Positions 36,481-51,789 of a DNA stretch of 59,097 nt are shown piece after piece. The stretch covers positions 1-59,097 of the forward strand of contig NZ_JAGGQU010000004.1 in NCBI RefSeq assembly GCF_018613155.1, written 5' to 3'. The translations under genes were made by a program, and so were the position numbers. Origin of the DNA: Bacillus sp. ISL-55. Lineage in GTDB: Bacteria > Bacillota > Bacilli > Bacillales > Cytobacillaceae. Positions within the stretch are counted from its first letter, which is position 1, and the number at the start of each line of letters is the position of its first letter. Under the pieces are notes generated by a model that was given only the letters and a program-made list of their open reading frames with translations, was not told the origin of the DNA and did no database searches.

Positions 36481-36600
36481 TGTTTTATAGCGAAATTTTT
36501 ACTTTTATAGCGAAAATCTATTTTTAATAGCGAAAAATTGATTATTATAGCGAAAATTCATTTTTAATAGCGAAATCTTAGTTTTTATAGCGAAACGGAA
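36481..36600. repeat. Array 2: six units, 20-bp period, core TTATAGCGAAA
   Basis: ATAGCGAAA starts at 36487, 36507, 36527, 36547, 36567 and 36587, exactly 20 bp apart. The spacers are T/A-rich but vary. It lies between the atpC terminator and the nuo promoter region. The same core recurs in the array at 51790-51882. Confidence 0.88.
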
Positions 36601-36655
36601 TCTGCTTCCAGATTACCAATTAATTTGGCAGTAAGCACAGGAGCCTCTCTCCAAA

Positions 36656-36690
36656 ATAAAAACACCCTCCGGCGTCCCGGAGGGTGTTGA
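36656..36690 (-). terminator. Terminator of the atp operon
   Basis: ACACCCTCCGG and CCGGAGGGTGT form an 11-bp perfect stem, followed on the minus strand by TTTTTATTTTGG, directly after atpC. Confidence 0.9.
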
Positions 36691-36705
36691 TCGCATCATT
36701 TAAAA

Positions 36706-37116
<411 letters not shown>

Positions 37117-37135
37117 TTACCCTCCTGGTCCGTTA

Positions 37136-38623
<1,488 letters not shown>

Positions 38624-38630
38624 TCATTTG

Positions 38631-38751
38631 AAAAGCGTAAGCGCCTTGTCCAGCCCCGACATGCGCTGGAGGGCCGGCCGGTGAAGTCGTTCTTTGACTT
38701 CACTGGACGGACCGAAGCGACTCGAGGGGCTAGGCGCTGGAGCTAGACACT
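38631..38751. repeat. ~120-bp dispersed palindromic repeat within the atp operon
   Basis: Nested complementary parts are visible. AGCGCC and AGCCCC on the left pair with GGGGCT and GGCGCT on the right, and an inner GTGAAGTC pairs with GACTTCAC. The whole can fold into one long hairpin. The ends (AAGCGTAAGCGCC, GGCGCTGGAGCTAGACA) are the kind of word I know from dispersed repeats in other Bacillus genomes. It lies between the atpG stop and atpD start, in transcribed DNA. Confidence 0.7.
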
Positions 38752-38754
38752 AAT

Positions 38755-39657
<903 letters not shown>

Positions 39658-39710
39658 TCAGGCAGGAGCCAGAAGCCTTAATCAAGACAGACTGGCAAAT
39701 GCCTTACTTA

Positions 39711-41234
<1,524 letters not shown>

Positions 41235-41243
41235 CTACGAATC

Positions 41244-42403
<1,160 letters not shown>

Positions 42404-42419
42404 CTAGAAACCGACGCAT

Positions 42420-42580
42420 AAGGCTGCCCGTTCCAAATCCCGGGCTTGCCCGTTTTTATTTCAAACGATTGCTTGCATTCAAATTCAAGTCGACCCCTGC
42501 GGATATAAATCCGCAAAAGTCTACATAGTAGAATGGCGAAGGTTCGCGCGGAATGATCTTCGCCATCTTAAATTCTTATA
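42420..42580 (-). other. Structured intercistronic spacer between atpE and atpF
   Basis: On the minus strand three hairpins follow atpE. GGCGAAG pairs with CTTCGCC, TGCGGAT pairs with ATCCGCA inside a longer stem closed by GACTT and GGGTC, and CGGGC pairs with GCCCG. No long T run follows in the reading direction. Such a spacer may stabilise the upstream atpE message or trim the downstream one, which would help make many c subunits per complex. Confidence 0.55.
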
Positions 42581-42585
42581 ATGAA

Positions 42586-42813
<228 letters not shown>

Positions 42814-42869
42814 TTAATGTATGAAAAAATGTTTTTTTAAGTTTTGTCCATTAAATGAACAGGTATATA

Positions 42870-43583
<714 letters not shown>

Positions 43584-43603
43584 TTATTCACCTCTCTTCC
43601 CCG

Positions 43604-43975
43604 CTATTTACGTGATTGAAAAGACTGGACAAAAAAATCTATCATAATGACAATGTAAGCTGTCATTAATCCCAAAATTGTAAACACAAGGTTTATGCGA
43701 TCCGGGTATTCCATCGCAACGATTACAGCAAGTGCTCCGGTAGCAAGCCTCGACATCGAGCCGAGCGAGCGCACCTTCTTCCCCTGTACAACCGAATCCC
43801 CGAAGTTGTTCATCTTCCTCGCAAGGAGCCATAAATTAAAAAGGCTCAGGCTTGTACCAAAGATCAACCCGGCAAAAACAGATTGATAGCTTGTAAAGCC
43901 GTACCCGAGTACGTATAAAGACAACAAGGTGAATATGTATTTGCGCTGGCGAGTAAACAAGTCCTGAATTTCCAT
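43604..43975 (-). CDS. atpI: ATP synthase subunit I (AtpI)
   Basis: A 123-residue membrane protein with four membrane segments, in the place of AtpI at the head of atp operons. AtpI helps assemble or stabilise the c ring in some bacteria and, together with AtpZ, has been linked to magnesium or calcium uptake in alkaliphilic Bacillus. The family pattern RQRKYIFTLLSLYVLG, then GTSLSLFNLWLLARKM, fits. It lies 6 bases after atpZ. Confidence 0.88.
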   Translation of the reverse strand: MEIQDLFTRQRKYIFTLLSLYVLGYGFTSYQSVFAGLIFGTSLSLFNLWLLARKMNNFGDSVVQGKKVRSLGSMSRLATGALAVIVAMEYPDRINLVFTILGLMTAYIVIMIDFFVQSFQSRK

Positions 43976-43981
43976 AGATGG

Positions 43982-44203
43982 CTAGTCTCCCGAAAAGAAG
44001 TGTTGGATGAGGCGGAGCATGGCATAAACACCTGCCGCCAATCCGATCAGCAATCCGAATATTAAGAAAAGTGGCTCTGTACCAAGACTCTGGTCCAGCC
44101 ATCTTCCGGAAAAAATGCCAATTAAAATGGAGCCTACCAATTGAGATAGTATAGCGGACATGAGTGCCATCGCTTGAAAAGGGTGGCGGTTGTTTCGGCG
44201 CAT
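43982..44203 (-). CDS. atpZ: AtpZ/AtpI-type small subunit
   Basis: A 73-residue protein with two membrane segments (about 12-32 and 44-62) joined by GRWLDQSLGTEP, the conserved loop of the AtpZ family. It is the first gene of the atp operon here. AtpZ forms a complex with AtpI in characterised Bacillus and is not essential for ATP synthesis. GAGGATG lies 6 bases before ATG. The presence of both atpZ and atpI is usual for this group. Confidence 0.88.
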   Translation of the reverse strand: MRRNNRHPFQAMALMSAILSQLVGSILIGIFSGRWLDQSLGTEPLFLIFGLLIGLAAGVYAMLRLIQHFFSGD

Positions 44204-44327
44204 AAAAAACGCATCCTCACTTTTGAGAATGGGAGCTTCAGGGGGTGAAAAATCATTTTCCGAAAAAACAATATTTTCACAAAAAAAGCTTGCATATCAA
44301 CATTGAAAACCTTATCATTTTATGCCC

Positions 44328-44356
44328 TTTGTAAGCATACAATAGGCTATTGTCAA
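44328..44356 (-). promoter_or_regulatory. Possible promoter of the atp operon
   Basis: On the minus strand a perfect TTGACA (44351-44356) and a poor TACAAA (44328-44333) are 17 bp apart. The -10 is weak, so the true site may differ; the leader would be about 120 bases. The rest of 44204-44524 shows no gene. Confidence 0.4.
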
Positions 44357-44524
44357 TGTCAATCCATAGCGGTGAAAAAATTCACAAAGTTTTCACTTAA
44401 AATATATACCAATAACCCTATGTTAGTATTATATTATAAAAGCTTATTTTCGCCTGAATTTTCTCTGTGTTTTTTTCACATTAATGATACTGTCAGAACA
44501 AAAATAGTCTAATCAGAATAATAT

Positions 44525-44557
44525 AGGGCCGAAAAGGAATTACTTCTCTCCGGCCCT
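44525..44557. terminator. Hairpin between the atp operon start and the subtilase stop
   Basis: AGGGCCG and CGGCCCT form a stem around a 19-base loop. TTTTATTATTTTTT follows on the plus strand, with a weaker T-rich stretch on the minus strand. It probably ends the subtilase transcript. Confidence 0.55.
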
Positions 44558-44561
44558 TTTA

Positions 44562-46862
44562 TTATTTTTTAAAATCACTGCTTGCATCGTGCTCCCCGAC
44601 CCTTACATTTTTACCTATAAAAATCATCGCGTCTATCGTGCTCTCTCGCCCTTTTTTCTTTGCGAAAACCTTGGCAAGGTAAAGGCCTTCTTCCGGCAAT
44701 TTTTCCAGAGGTATTTCTTTTCCTACCATTCCCTTTTCCAGCTTTCTTCCCCAATCAAGAAATCCGACGAAGCGGTATTGATCCGGATCAAAAAGTGCGA
44801 TGCCGAATTCGTCTGCTCCTCCTGGCAAATAGACTTCATAGCGATAAGCCTTACCGTTATCTGCCGGTGCGAAGTCGAAGCCCATCACCCGCGGGTAATC
44901 CGGTTCTTCCAGAACATACAAGTATGGAATCCTTATCTTGTTTTTTCCATCATCGATAACGAGGCTGTCATCATGGATTTTATCTTTTAACAAATCCGGA
45001 GTGGCTTTCATCGCCAGCTCCAGGTTTTTCGCTTCATTCGGTTTCAGCGAAAAGCTCATTGGAAGCTCCCATTCTATTCCCTGCTCTTTTTTGGGAATGG
45101 AAAATGAATAATTTTTAGTGGCTGTACCAGTATTTTTGACTGTAAGCTTCGCACTGTGGCGATGCATATTATCGGCAAGCTGGAATTTCCCGAATTGAAG
45201 CGACCCTGGAATGACCAGGCTCTCCGTATTGATCGCGTCCTCCAGCTGGATCCTTCCTGCTCCCTGCTCGAATGTCCGGTACCTCTTGCCGTCACGGTCG
45301 CTAATATCCTTGGCAGTGTTCATGATTGCCGCCTTGATTTCAGCCGGGGTCCAGTCTGGATGGGCCTGCTTGATCAGGGCTGCCGCTCCTGCAATATGGG
45401 GCGCTGCCATACTCGTTCCCTGCAGCGGGAGGTAGCCTCCGGGAATCGTACTATTGATTGCAACGCCGGGTGCGACGATATCCGGCTTGATTTCCCATGT
45501 GACCGTCACCGGACCGCGTGAGCTGAAGTCAGCAAGAATATCTTTTTCTTCTATTAAATTCACGCGGATGAGCATTGAGTTTTTATTGAGCTGCCTTTTT
45601 AGCGCCAATCCTTCTTCTTTACTGATCGCGGCCACCGGGATTGGCAGGTTTTCTTCGAGGTTGCCAAAGAATGTCCCCTTTGTGTTGTTATAGATGATCA
45701 CTCCGACCGCGCCCGCTTCAAGTGCATTCTTCGCTTTTTCGGTAAAAGTAAGCTTCCCCCTCTCGACCAGGACAAGCTTTTCCCTTACATCTTTCATTTC
45801 CTCTTTCGTGCCCAGTCCTGCAGAAACAAGATTTTCACTTTGGGTAATGTTCCAATTGTCCGAACCCTGTAAAAGTTCCAGCCGTATTTCTTTGGATAGT
45901 CCCGGAGCATTGAGGTAAGGCACCTGCATTGGAGGTGTCGAGGCCCCTACCGAGATCGCCTTTGAAGCGGTGCCAGGAGACCCTACCGTCCACCGGTTCG
46001 GACCTGAATTCCCGGATGAAGTAACCGCGACGATACCTTCATCCACAGCCTTATTAAGCGCCAGGCTGATGGGCAGGTCAGGACCATTAACATCATTTCC
46101 GAGCGAAAGATTCAGGATGTCCACCTTATCCTTTATCGCTTCATCAATAGCAGCTATGACCTGTTCCGTCGTTCCGCTGCCTCCTGGGCCCAAAGCACGA
46201 TAGGCAACGATTTTCGCATCGGGAGCCATCCCCCGCATTCTCCCATTCGCCGCGATGACACCTGCCACATGCGTTCCGTGCAGAGTGCTTCTAAAGCCGG
46301 CCCCCTTCGTTTCCATCGGGTCATCATCGCCATCGACCAGATCATGCCCCCCGGAAAAACTTCTCCGCAAGTCAGGATGCTCATAATCGATCCCTGTGTC
46401 GATCACCCCAATCGTTACACCTCTTCCCGTCAAACGATTTCCTTTTTCATCAAGAAGTCCGCGAACCGCTTCCGTTCCAATTAATTCAAAATTATCGATA
46501 AAATTTTCGCTTGGCTTGTATCGATTTGGCAGATGGGCTGAGTTCTCCACCTTGTACGTGTTTACTTCGGATAAAAGTTGGATGTCATTCGACTTTTCAA
46601 GCTGTTGAAGCTCGGATATAGGTCCCTTAACCGAATATCCATTCACCGCATGCGTGAAGATGCGGCGTAGCTTTGTATTTTTCAGTTGTTTTAACTGATT
46701 ATTGATGTCCTGTTCATTGGGTGGTTGCTTCGTTAATACGATCGCGATTTTTTCCGTTTGGGGATCTTCTTGAGGAATCGGCGGAACCTGCATTTTTTGC
46801 GGTTCGAAAGCAGCGAGAATCAGCAATAATGGAAAAATGAAGATTAGAGAACGCTTAATCAA
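44562..46862 (-). CDS. Secreted subtilisin-like serine protease, Vpr-like
   Basis: A 766-residue extracellular protease of peptidase family S8. It has a signal peptide (about 1-20) and an I9-type propeptide (about 35-110). The catalytic triad is complete: Asp155 in VIDTGID, His195 in HGTHVAG and Ser484 in GTSMAAPH. A PA-like insert (about 330-440, VGVIIYNNTKGTFFG) sits between His and Ser. A beta-rich C-terminal region follows. Order and size resemble minor extracellular protease Vpr of B. subtilis (806 residues). TTG is the start, with AAGGGGG 7 bases upstream. It is a single gene between the atp operon and wecB; no regulator is nearby. Confidence 0.9.
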   Translation of the reverse strand: MIKRSLIFIFPLLLILAAFEPQKMQVPPIPQEDPQTEKIAIVLTKQPPNEQDINNQLKQLKNTKLRRIFTHAVNGYSVKGPISELQQLEKSNDIQLLSEVNTYKVENSAHLPNRYKPSENFIDNFELIGTEAVRGLLDEKGNRLTGRGVTIGVIDTGIDYEHPDLRRSFSGGHDLVDGDDDPMETKGAGFRSTLHGTHVAGVIAANGRMRGMAPDAKIVAYRALGPGGSGTTEQVIAAIDEAIKDKVDILNLSLGNDVNGPDLPISLALNKAVDEGIVAVTSSGNSGPNRWTVGSPGTASKAISVGASTPPMQVPYLNAPGLSKEIRLELLQGSDNWNITQSENLVSAGLGTKEEMKDVREKLVLVERGKLTFTEKAKNALEAGAVGVIIYNNTKGTFFGNLEENLPIPVAAISKEEGLALKRQLNKNSMLIRVNLIEEKDILADFSSRGPVTVTWEIKPDIVAPGVAINSTIPGGYLPLQGTSMAAPHIAGAAALIKQAHPDWTPAEIKAAIMNTAKDISDRDGKRYRTFEQGAGRIQLEDAINTESLVIPGSLQFGKFQLADNMHRHSAKLTVKNTGTATKNYSFSIPKKEQGIEWELPMSFSLKPNEAKNLELAMKATPDLLKDKIHDDSLVIDDGKNKIRIPYLYVLEEPDYPRVMGFDFAPADNGKAYRYEVYLPGGADEFGIALFDPDQYRFVGFLDWGRKLEKGMVGKEIPLEKLPEEGLYLAKVFAKKKGRESTIDAMIFIGKNVRVGEHDASSDFKK

Positions 46863-46945
46863 GACGGAATCCCCCTTTTTTGAGTTAGCGTTTCAATTAG
46901 TGGCTGCTTATATACAGGGGTATTTTTTCCAAAAATAGGGTAAAG

Positions 46946-47018
46946 GTGCAATTATGTATAATGAGCGTGCAATTATTTGAGTTGAGTGTGCAATTATTAC
47001 TGAGTTCGGTGCAATTAT
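46946..47018. repeat. Array 3: four units, 21-bp period, core GTGCAATTAT
   Basis: GTGCAATTAT starts at 46946, 46967, 46988 and 47009, exactly 21 bp apart. The spacers share only traces of GAG or GTTGA. It lies 84 bases before the subtilase start codon and after wecB. No frame is maintained through it. Confidence 0.85.
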
Positions 47019-47146
47019 GGCATTTAAATGATTTGTATATTTTTCCAACTATCGTTCTGGTTAATTTTTTTTTAAGTATAAGCTGAAGACACGTTATCAG
47101 GCTGTTTCCTTCACCAGTGAAACTCTAACTGACCTTCCACTCGAAA

Positions 47147-47180
47147 GAAAAACACCCCTTTTTTTTAAAAAAAGAGGTGT
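47147..47180 (-). terminator. wecB terminator
   Basis: On the minus strand ACACCTC and GGGGTGT, extended by T and A runs, form a hairpin followed by TTTTTC. It lies 10 bases after the stop codon. Confidence 0.8.
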
Positions 47181-47189
47181 CTATAGCTT

Positions 47190-48332
47190 CTATTTATATT
47201 GTTCAGGTCGATTTTCTGTGCGTTTGAAGTAATAACGAATGGCTTCACAAATACGCTCGGATGCTCGGCCATCACCATATGGATTCGATGCTTTGGCCAT
47301 TTTTTCATATGCTTCTCGATCTGTCAGCAACTCTGTTGCCATCTGGTAAATTGGCTGCTCTTCGTTTCCTGCGAGCTTCAGTGTTCCTGCTTCGATGCCT
47401 TCCGGACGCTCGGTTGTGTCGCGCAGAACCAGTACAGGCACGCCTAATGACGGTGCTTCTTCCTGCACGCCGCCTGAATCAGTCAAAATGAGATGCGCGC
47501 GTGAAGCGAAGTTATGGAAATCAATGACGTCAAGTGGCTCGATTAGGTGGATGCGCGGGTCGTTGCCTAATACTTCATCGGCCAGTTCACGAACAACCGG
47601 GTTTAGGTGAACTGGATAAACAACTTGAACATCACGCTGCTCATCGACGATTCTTTTGATGGCACGGAACATATTGCGCATCGGCTCGCCTAGGTTTTCG
47701 CGTCGGTGCGCCGTCATCAGGATCAAGCGGCTATCGCCAAGCTTATCGAGAACTTCATGCTGGTATGTTTCCTTAACAGTCGTCTTCAAAGCATCAATTG
47801 CCGTGTTGCCGGTTACGAAGATATTTTCTTCGGATTTATTTTCCTGCAGCAAGTTAGCCGCCGATTTGGAAGTTGGAGCAAAATGAAGATCTGCCATTAC
47901 TCCTGTCAGTTGGCGGTTCATTTCCTCAGGGAAAGGAGAATATTTATTCCACGTTCTTAAACCTGCCTCGACATGTCCGACAACAATCTGATTATAATAC
48001 GCCGCCAGGCTTGCTACAAACGTAGTTGTCGTATCTCCATGCACAAGAACGATATCCGGCTTTACTTCCTTCATTACTTTATCGAGGCCTTCCAAACCTC
48101 TGGTCGTTACATCAATCAAAGTTTGGCGATCCTTCATGATGTTGAGGTCATGGTCTGGCGTGATATTGAAAATGTTCAGTACCTGATCCAGCATTTGGCG
48201 GTGCTGGGCAGTTACCGTTACGATTGATTCAAAGTGTTCAGGGTGTTTCTGTAGTTCAAGGACAAGCGGAGCCATTTTAATAGCTTCCGGGCGTGTCCCA
48301 AAAATGGTCATTACTTTAATAGGCTTGGTCAA
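47190..48332 (-). CDS. wecB: UDP-N-acetylglucosamine 2-epimerase
   Basis: A 380-residue cytoplasmic enzyme that interconverts UDP-GlcNAc and UDP-ManNAc, the precursor of the teichoic acid linkage unit. The N-terminal FGTRPEAIKMAPLV, HGDTTTTF, GHVEAGLRT and SDSGGVQEEAP motifs are all present. The protein is called MnaA in B. subtilis, which has 380 residues as well. TTG at 48332 is chosen because AAGGAG lies 8 bases upstream; a GTG three codons earlier overlaps that site. It lies 12 bases after upp and is probably in one operon with it. Confidence 0.93.
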   Translation of the reverse strand: MTKPIKVMTIFGTRPEAIKMAPLVLELQKHPEHFESIVTVTAQHRQMLDQVLNIFNITPDHDLNIMKDRQTLIDVTTRGLEGLDKVMKEVKPDIVLVHGDTTTTFVASLAAYYNQIVVGHVEAGLRTWNKYSPFPEEMNRQLTGVMADLHFAPTSKSAANLLQENKSEENIFVTGNTAIDALKTTVKETYQHEVLDKLGDSRLILMTAHRRENLGEPMRNMFRAIKRIVDEQRDVQVVYPVHLNPVVRELADEVLGNDPRIHLIEPLDVIDFHNFASRAHLILTDSGGVQEEAPSLGVPVLVLRDTTERPEGIEAGTLKLAGNEEQPIYQMATELLTDREAYEKMAKASNPYGDGRASERICEAIRYYFKRTENRPEQYK

Positions 48333-48344
48333 CTCAAACACTCC

Positions 48345-48974
48345 TTATTTAGTCCCGAATAAACGATCTCCTGCATCTCCCAATCCAGGTACAATGTATC
48401 CGTGGTCATTCAGCTTTTCATCGAGTGCAGCGATGTAGATGTCTACGTCAGGGTGGGCTTCTTTTACCGTTTCTACCCCTTCTGGAGCTGCAATCAAACA
48501 CATGAACTTGATGTGCTTCGCGCCGCGCTTTTTAAGAGAGTTGATCGCTTCGACTGCAGATCCGCCTGTCGCAAGCATCGGGTCGACGACGATAAAATCG
48601 CGCTCTTCGACGTCACTTGGGAGTTTTACATAGTATTCAACCGGCAATAATGTTTCTGGATCACGGTAAAGTCCGATATGTCCGACCTTCGCAGCCGGGA
48701 TCAGCTTCAGGATTCCATCTACCATTCCGATACCTGCACGAAGAATCGGGATGATGCCAAGCTTCTTGCCTGAAAGTACCTTCGATTTTGTCTTTTGGAC
48801 TGGTGTTTCAATTTCAATTTCCTCAAGCGGCATGTCACGCGTGATTTCGAACGCCATCAGCGTTGCTACTTCATCTACAAGCTCGCGGAATTCCTTTGTG
48901 CCTGTGCTTTTTTCGCGGATATAAGTAAGTTTATGCTGGATCAATGGATGGTCAAATACGTATACTTTTGCCAT
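48345..48974 (-). CDS. upp: Uracil phosphoribosyltransferase
   Basis: A 209-residue salvage enzyme that makes UMP from uracil and phosphoribosyl pyrophosphate. The PRPP-binding loop is seen in [12 protein letters not shown], and the uracil site is in [16 protein letters not shown] at the C-terminus. ATG at 48974 is chosen because AGGAG lies 8 bases upstream and family members start [15 protein letters not shown]. It lies between glyA and wecB, as in B. subtilis, and is followed closely by wecB. Confidence 0.96.
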   Translation of the reverse strand: MAKVYVFDHPLIQHKLTYIREKSTGTKEFRELVDEVATLMAFEITRDMPLEEIEIETPVQKTKSKVLSGKKLGIIPILRAGIGMVDGILKLIPAAKVGHIGLYRDPETLLPVEYYVKLPSDVEERDFIVVDPMLATGGSAVEAINSLKKRGAKHIKFMCLIAAPEGVETVKEAHPDVDIYIAALDEKLNDHGYIVPGLGDAGDRLFGTK

Positions 48975-49112
48975 GTGTATCGCTCCTTTTAAAGGTAAAT
49001 GAGTTGTGAACACCTGTCTGTTATATGTAAGATCTGTTGAATCACACTTCGTATAATTTTACAGAAAAACCTCTGTACAAGCAACCGCTTATGTCTGAAT
49101 GATTTTACCCTG

Positions 49113-49142
49113 AAAAAGCGGCCCTCATTCATGGAGGGCCGC
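49113..49142 (-). terminator. glyA terminator
   Basis: GCGGCCCTC and GAGGGCCGC form a perfect 9-bp stem, and TTTTTC follows on the minus strand, 12 bases after the glyA stop. Confidence 0.9.
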
Positions 49143-49154
49143 CGGGTAACAATC

Positions 49155-50396
49155 TTATCTCTCTGGATATAGTTCAAATTTGCTTGTCAAATCTTCGACG
49201 CGTTTGCTTGCTTCTTCCAGCTTCGCCTCGTCTTCGTGATTTTTCAATGTGAAGGCAATGATTGAAGCGATTTCGTCCATTTCTTCATGCCCAAAGCCGC
49301 GGCTTGTGACTGCAGCCGTACCAATGCGGATTCCGCTTGTAACGAATGGGCTTTCCGGGTCGAATGGAATCGTGTTTTTATTGACGGTGATACCGATATC
49401 ATCAAGAACTTTTTCCGCTACTTTCCCAGTCAGGCCAAGTGAACGCAGGTCAACCAATAGCAAATGATTGTCTGTACCGCCCGATACAAGGTCGATTCCT
49501 TCCTTTTTCAAGCCTTCAGCAAGGCGGTTCGCATTCGAAATGATATTTTGCGCGTATTCTTTAAAAGAGTCCTGCAGCGCTTCACCGAATGCTACTGCTT
49601 TTGCAGCGATGACGTGCATAAGCGGACCGCCCTGAATTCCAGGGAAGATGGACTTATCGATTTTCTTCGCGAATTCTTCTTTGCAGAGAATCATGCCGCC
49701 GCGCGGACCTCGAAGAGTTTTATGAGTAGTTGTTGTAACAAAGTCAGCATACGGCACCGGATTCTGGTGGAGGCCTGCTGCGACCAAACCAGCTATATGA
49801 GCCATATCGACCATCAGGTAAGCGCCAACTTCATCGGCGATTTCACGGAATCGCTTGAAGTCAATCGCTCTTGGATAAGCACTGGCGCCGGCAACGATCA
49901 GCTTCGGCTTGTGCTCGCGAGCTTTTTCAAGAACGACATCATAGTTAATTGTATGTGTGTCTTCGTCGACACCGTATTCAACGAAGTTGTACTGGATGCC
50001 ACTGAAGTTGACAGGGCTACCGTGCGTCAAGTGGCCACCGTGGGACAGGTTCATCCCAAGCACAGTGTCTCCCTGGTCAAGAATTGTAAAATAAACAGCC
50101 ATATTGGCTTGAGCTCCAGAGTGCGGCTGGACATTGACATGCTCTGCGCCGAAGATTTCCTTGGCGCGGTCGCGGGCGATGTTCTCAGCAACATCAACAT
50201 ATTCGCATCCGCCATAATAACGGCGGCCTGGATAGCCTTCTGCGTACTTATTCGTCAGTACAGACCCTTGGGCCTCCATTACGGCTTCACTAACAAAGTT
50301 CTCTGAAGCGATCAATTCGATTTTCGTGCGCTGGCGCTTCAATTCATCCTGCATTGCAGCGTACAGCTGGCTGTCCTGCTGTGACAAGTGCTTCAC
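49155..50396 (-). CDS. glyA: Serine hydroxymethyltransferase
   Basis: A 413-residue pyridoxal-phosphate enzyme that converts serine and tetrahydrofolate to glycine and methylene-tetrahydrofolate, the main source of one-carbon units. The cofactor lysine lies in [14 protein letters not shown]. The N-terminal [17 protein letters not shown] and [13 protein letters not shown] signatures are complete. GTG is the start, with AGGGGGA 8 bases upstream. It is flanked by ywlG and upp as in B. subtilis. Purine control is known for glyA in other Bacillus, but no operator was recognised here. Confidence 0.97.
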   Translation of the reverse strand: MKHLSQQDSQLYAAMQDELKRQRTKIELIASENFVSEAVMEAQGSVLTNKYAEGYPGRRYYGGCEYVDVAENIARDRAKEIFGAEHVNVQPHSGAQANMAVYFTILDQGDTVLGMNLSHGGHLTHGSPVNFSGIQYNFVEYGVDEDTHTINYDVVLEKAREHKPKLIVAGASAYPRAIDFKRFREIADEVGAYLMVDMAHIAGLVAAGLHQNPVPYADFVTTTTHKTLRGPRGGMILCKEEFAKKIDKSIFPGIQGGPLMHVIAAKAVAFGEALQDSFKEYAQNIISNANRLAEGLKKEGIDLVSGGTDNHLLLVDLRSLGLTGKVAEKVLDDIGITVNKNTIPFDPESPFVTSGIRIGTAAVTSRGFGHEEMDEIASIIAFTLKNHEDEAKLEEASKRVEDLTSKFELYPER

Positions 50397-50569
50397 TTAA
50401 GTTCCCCCTCTTATATGTATTCCCTTGTTCATTTATTAGAAAATTCATTCTTATTTTAGCCGATATTATAATGAAAGAAAAGGAGGAAGGAAAAAGTAGA
50501 CCTGAATATCAGGCATGTGCTTTCCTTCATTACCTTCCCCTTGTCAGCAAAACCTAGTCCTTAACTCTG

Positions 50570-51136
50570 TCAGCAAGACTCGTTTTCCTTCGTTTGCTCG
50601 TATACCGCACGAGCGCCGCCGATCAGCTTCGGCCTTGTTTTCGCCAGAGTAACATGGGCATGACCGATGGTTTTTTGCTGCACTCTGACTGGTACGGCAA
50701 CATGCTTCATTTGCATACCAATTAAGGTATCGCCAATATCGATGCCGGCGTCAGCCTTGATGAACTCGACGACCACAGCATCCTCGAGGTTTTTATAGGC
50801 GTAAGCTGCCATCGCGCCGCCCGCCTTCCTAACCGGGATCACGGTTACTTCATCCAGCTGCTTCTTTTCAGCTGTTTCCCGCTCGACAACAATCGCGCGG
50901 TTTAAATGCTCGCAGCACTGGAATGCCAGCTGGATGCCCGTTTTACCCTGCAGTTCACGGAGCTGCCTGAATACCATTTCCGCAACCTCATCTGTACCTG
51001 CTGTGCCGATTCGCTGCCCAATGATTTCACTCGTGCTGCAGCCAACGACCAGCACCTGGCCTTTTTTCAGCTGCACCTGTTCATTAAATTCAGTAAGGAT
51101 GGAGTTCAATTCTGCTTCCCATTGTTGAATAGACAG
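50570..51136 (-). CDS. ywlG: YwlG family protein (TIGR01440)
   Basis: A 188-residue cytoplasmic protein conserved in Firmicutes next to glyA and rpiB; the function is unknown. Conserved parts are [21 protein letters not shown], then QCCEHLNRA and [12 protein letters not shown]. The start is unusual: GGAGG at the usual distance points to CTG at 51136, giving [10 protein letters not shown] before the conserved part. The next normal start, TTG at 51109, has no ribosome site, and no ATG or GTG is available. It lies 48 bases after rpiB and is probably co-transcribed with it. Confidence 0.85.
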   Translation of the reverse strand: MSIQQWEAELNSILTEFNEQVQLKKGQVLVVGCSTSEIIGQRIGTAGTDEVAEMVFRQLRELQGKTGIQLAFQCCEHLNRAIVVERETAEKKQLDEVTVIPVRKAGGAMAAYAYKNLEDAVVVEFIKADAGIDIGDTLIGMQMKHVAVPVRVQQKTIGHAHVTLAKTRPKLIGGARAVYEQTKENESC

Positions 51137-51184
51137 TTATAACGCCTCCATTACATTGGTATTTTAATTTGGGAGTGCTCTGGA

Positions 51185-51625
51185 TTATTTATTTTCATAC
51201 TCCTTGATTTTACCGACGCGGTTTTCGTGGCGGCCGCCTTCATATTCCTCTGAAAGCCATACTGCTGCTATTTCACGCGCCAGTCCCGGTCCGATGACAC
51301 GTTCGCCCATCGCAAGGACATTGCTGTCATTATGCTGGCGCGTCGCCTTCGCGCTGAATACGTCATGCACAAGCGCGCAGCGAATTCCTTTTACCTTGTT
51401 CGCGGCGATGCTCATGCCAATTCCCGTACCGCAAATCAAAATACCCTTATCAAACTCTCCGTTCGCCACTTTCTCAGCAACCGGAAGTGCATAGTCAGGA
51501 TAATCAACAGATGTACCGCATTCGCAGCCGAAATCTTCGTACTGGATATTCATTTCGTCCATCAAACTCTTAATTTCTTCGCGGATATTGACTCCGCCAT
51601 GGTCTGAAGCAATAGCAACTTTCAT
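51185..51625 (-). CDS. rpiB: Ribose-5-phosphate isomerase B
   Basis: A 146-residue sugar-phosphate isomerase of the RpiB/LacAB family that interconverts ribose 5-phosphate and ribulose 5-phosphate in the pentose phosphate pathway. The family start is IASDHGGVNIREEI. The active-site cysteine lies in LICGTGIGMSIAANKV, and HNDSNVLAMGERVIG follows. It corresponds to YwlF of B. subtilis. AGGAGG precedes ATG. Downstream are ywlG and glyA. Confidence 0.94.
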   Translation of the reverse strand: MKVAIASDHGGVNIREEIKSLMDEMNIQYEDFGCECGTSVDYPDYALPVAEKVANGEFDKGILICGTGIGMSIAANKVKGIRCALVHDVFSAKATRQHNDSNVLAMGERVIGPGLAREIAAVWLSEEYEGGRHENRVGKIKEYENK

Positions 51626-51789
51626 TGTAAAATCCTCCTATGTAATCCCGGCATGCGGGGCGATCAAATCTATCGTTATTTTCTCATATTCGTACGGAAT
51701 TATAAAGAAATCGGGTTGGTTAGCACTGATATTTTAGATGTTCATCACTAAAATCAGATCAGAGAAAAATAGTATCTGCAAAATAGCCT

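Noticed and set aside
36481-36600. CRISPR array
   Set aside because: The repeat core is only ~10 bases, spacers are ~10 bases and A/T-rich, and no cas gene is present in the window.
49464-50306. Long open frame (280 codons) on the plus strand opposite glyA
   Set aside because: It lies wholly within glyA on the other strand, has no ribosome site and encodes a Cys/Phe-rich sequence without a recognisable pattern; it is a codon-bias shadow.
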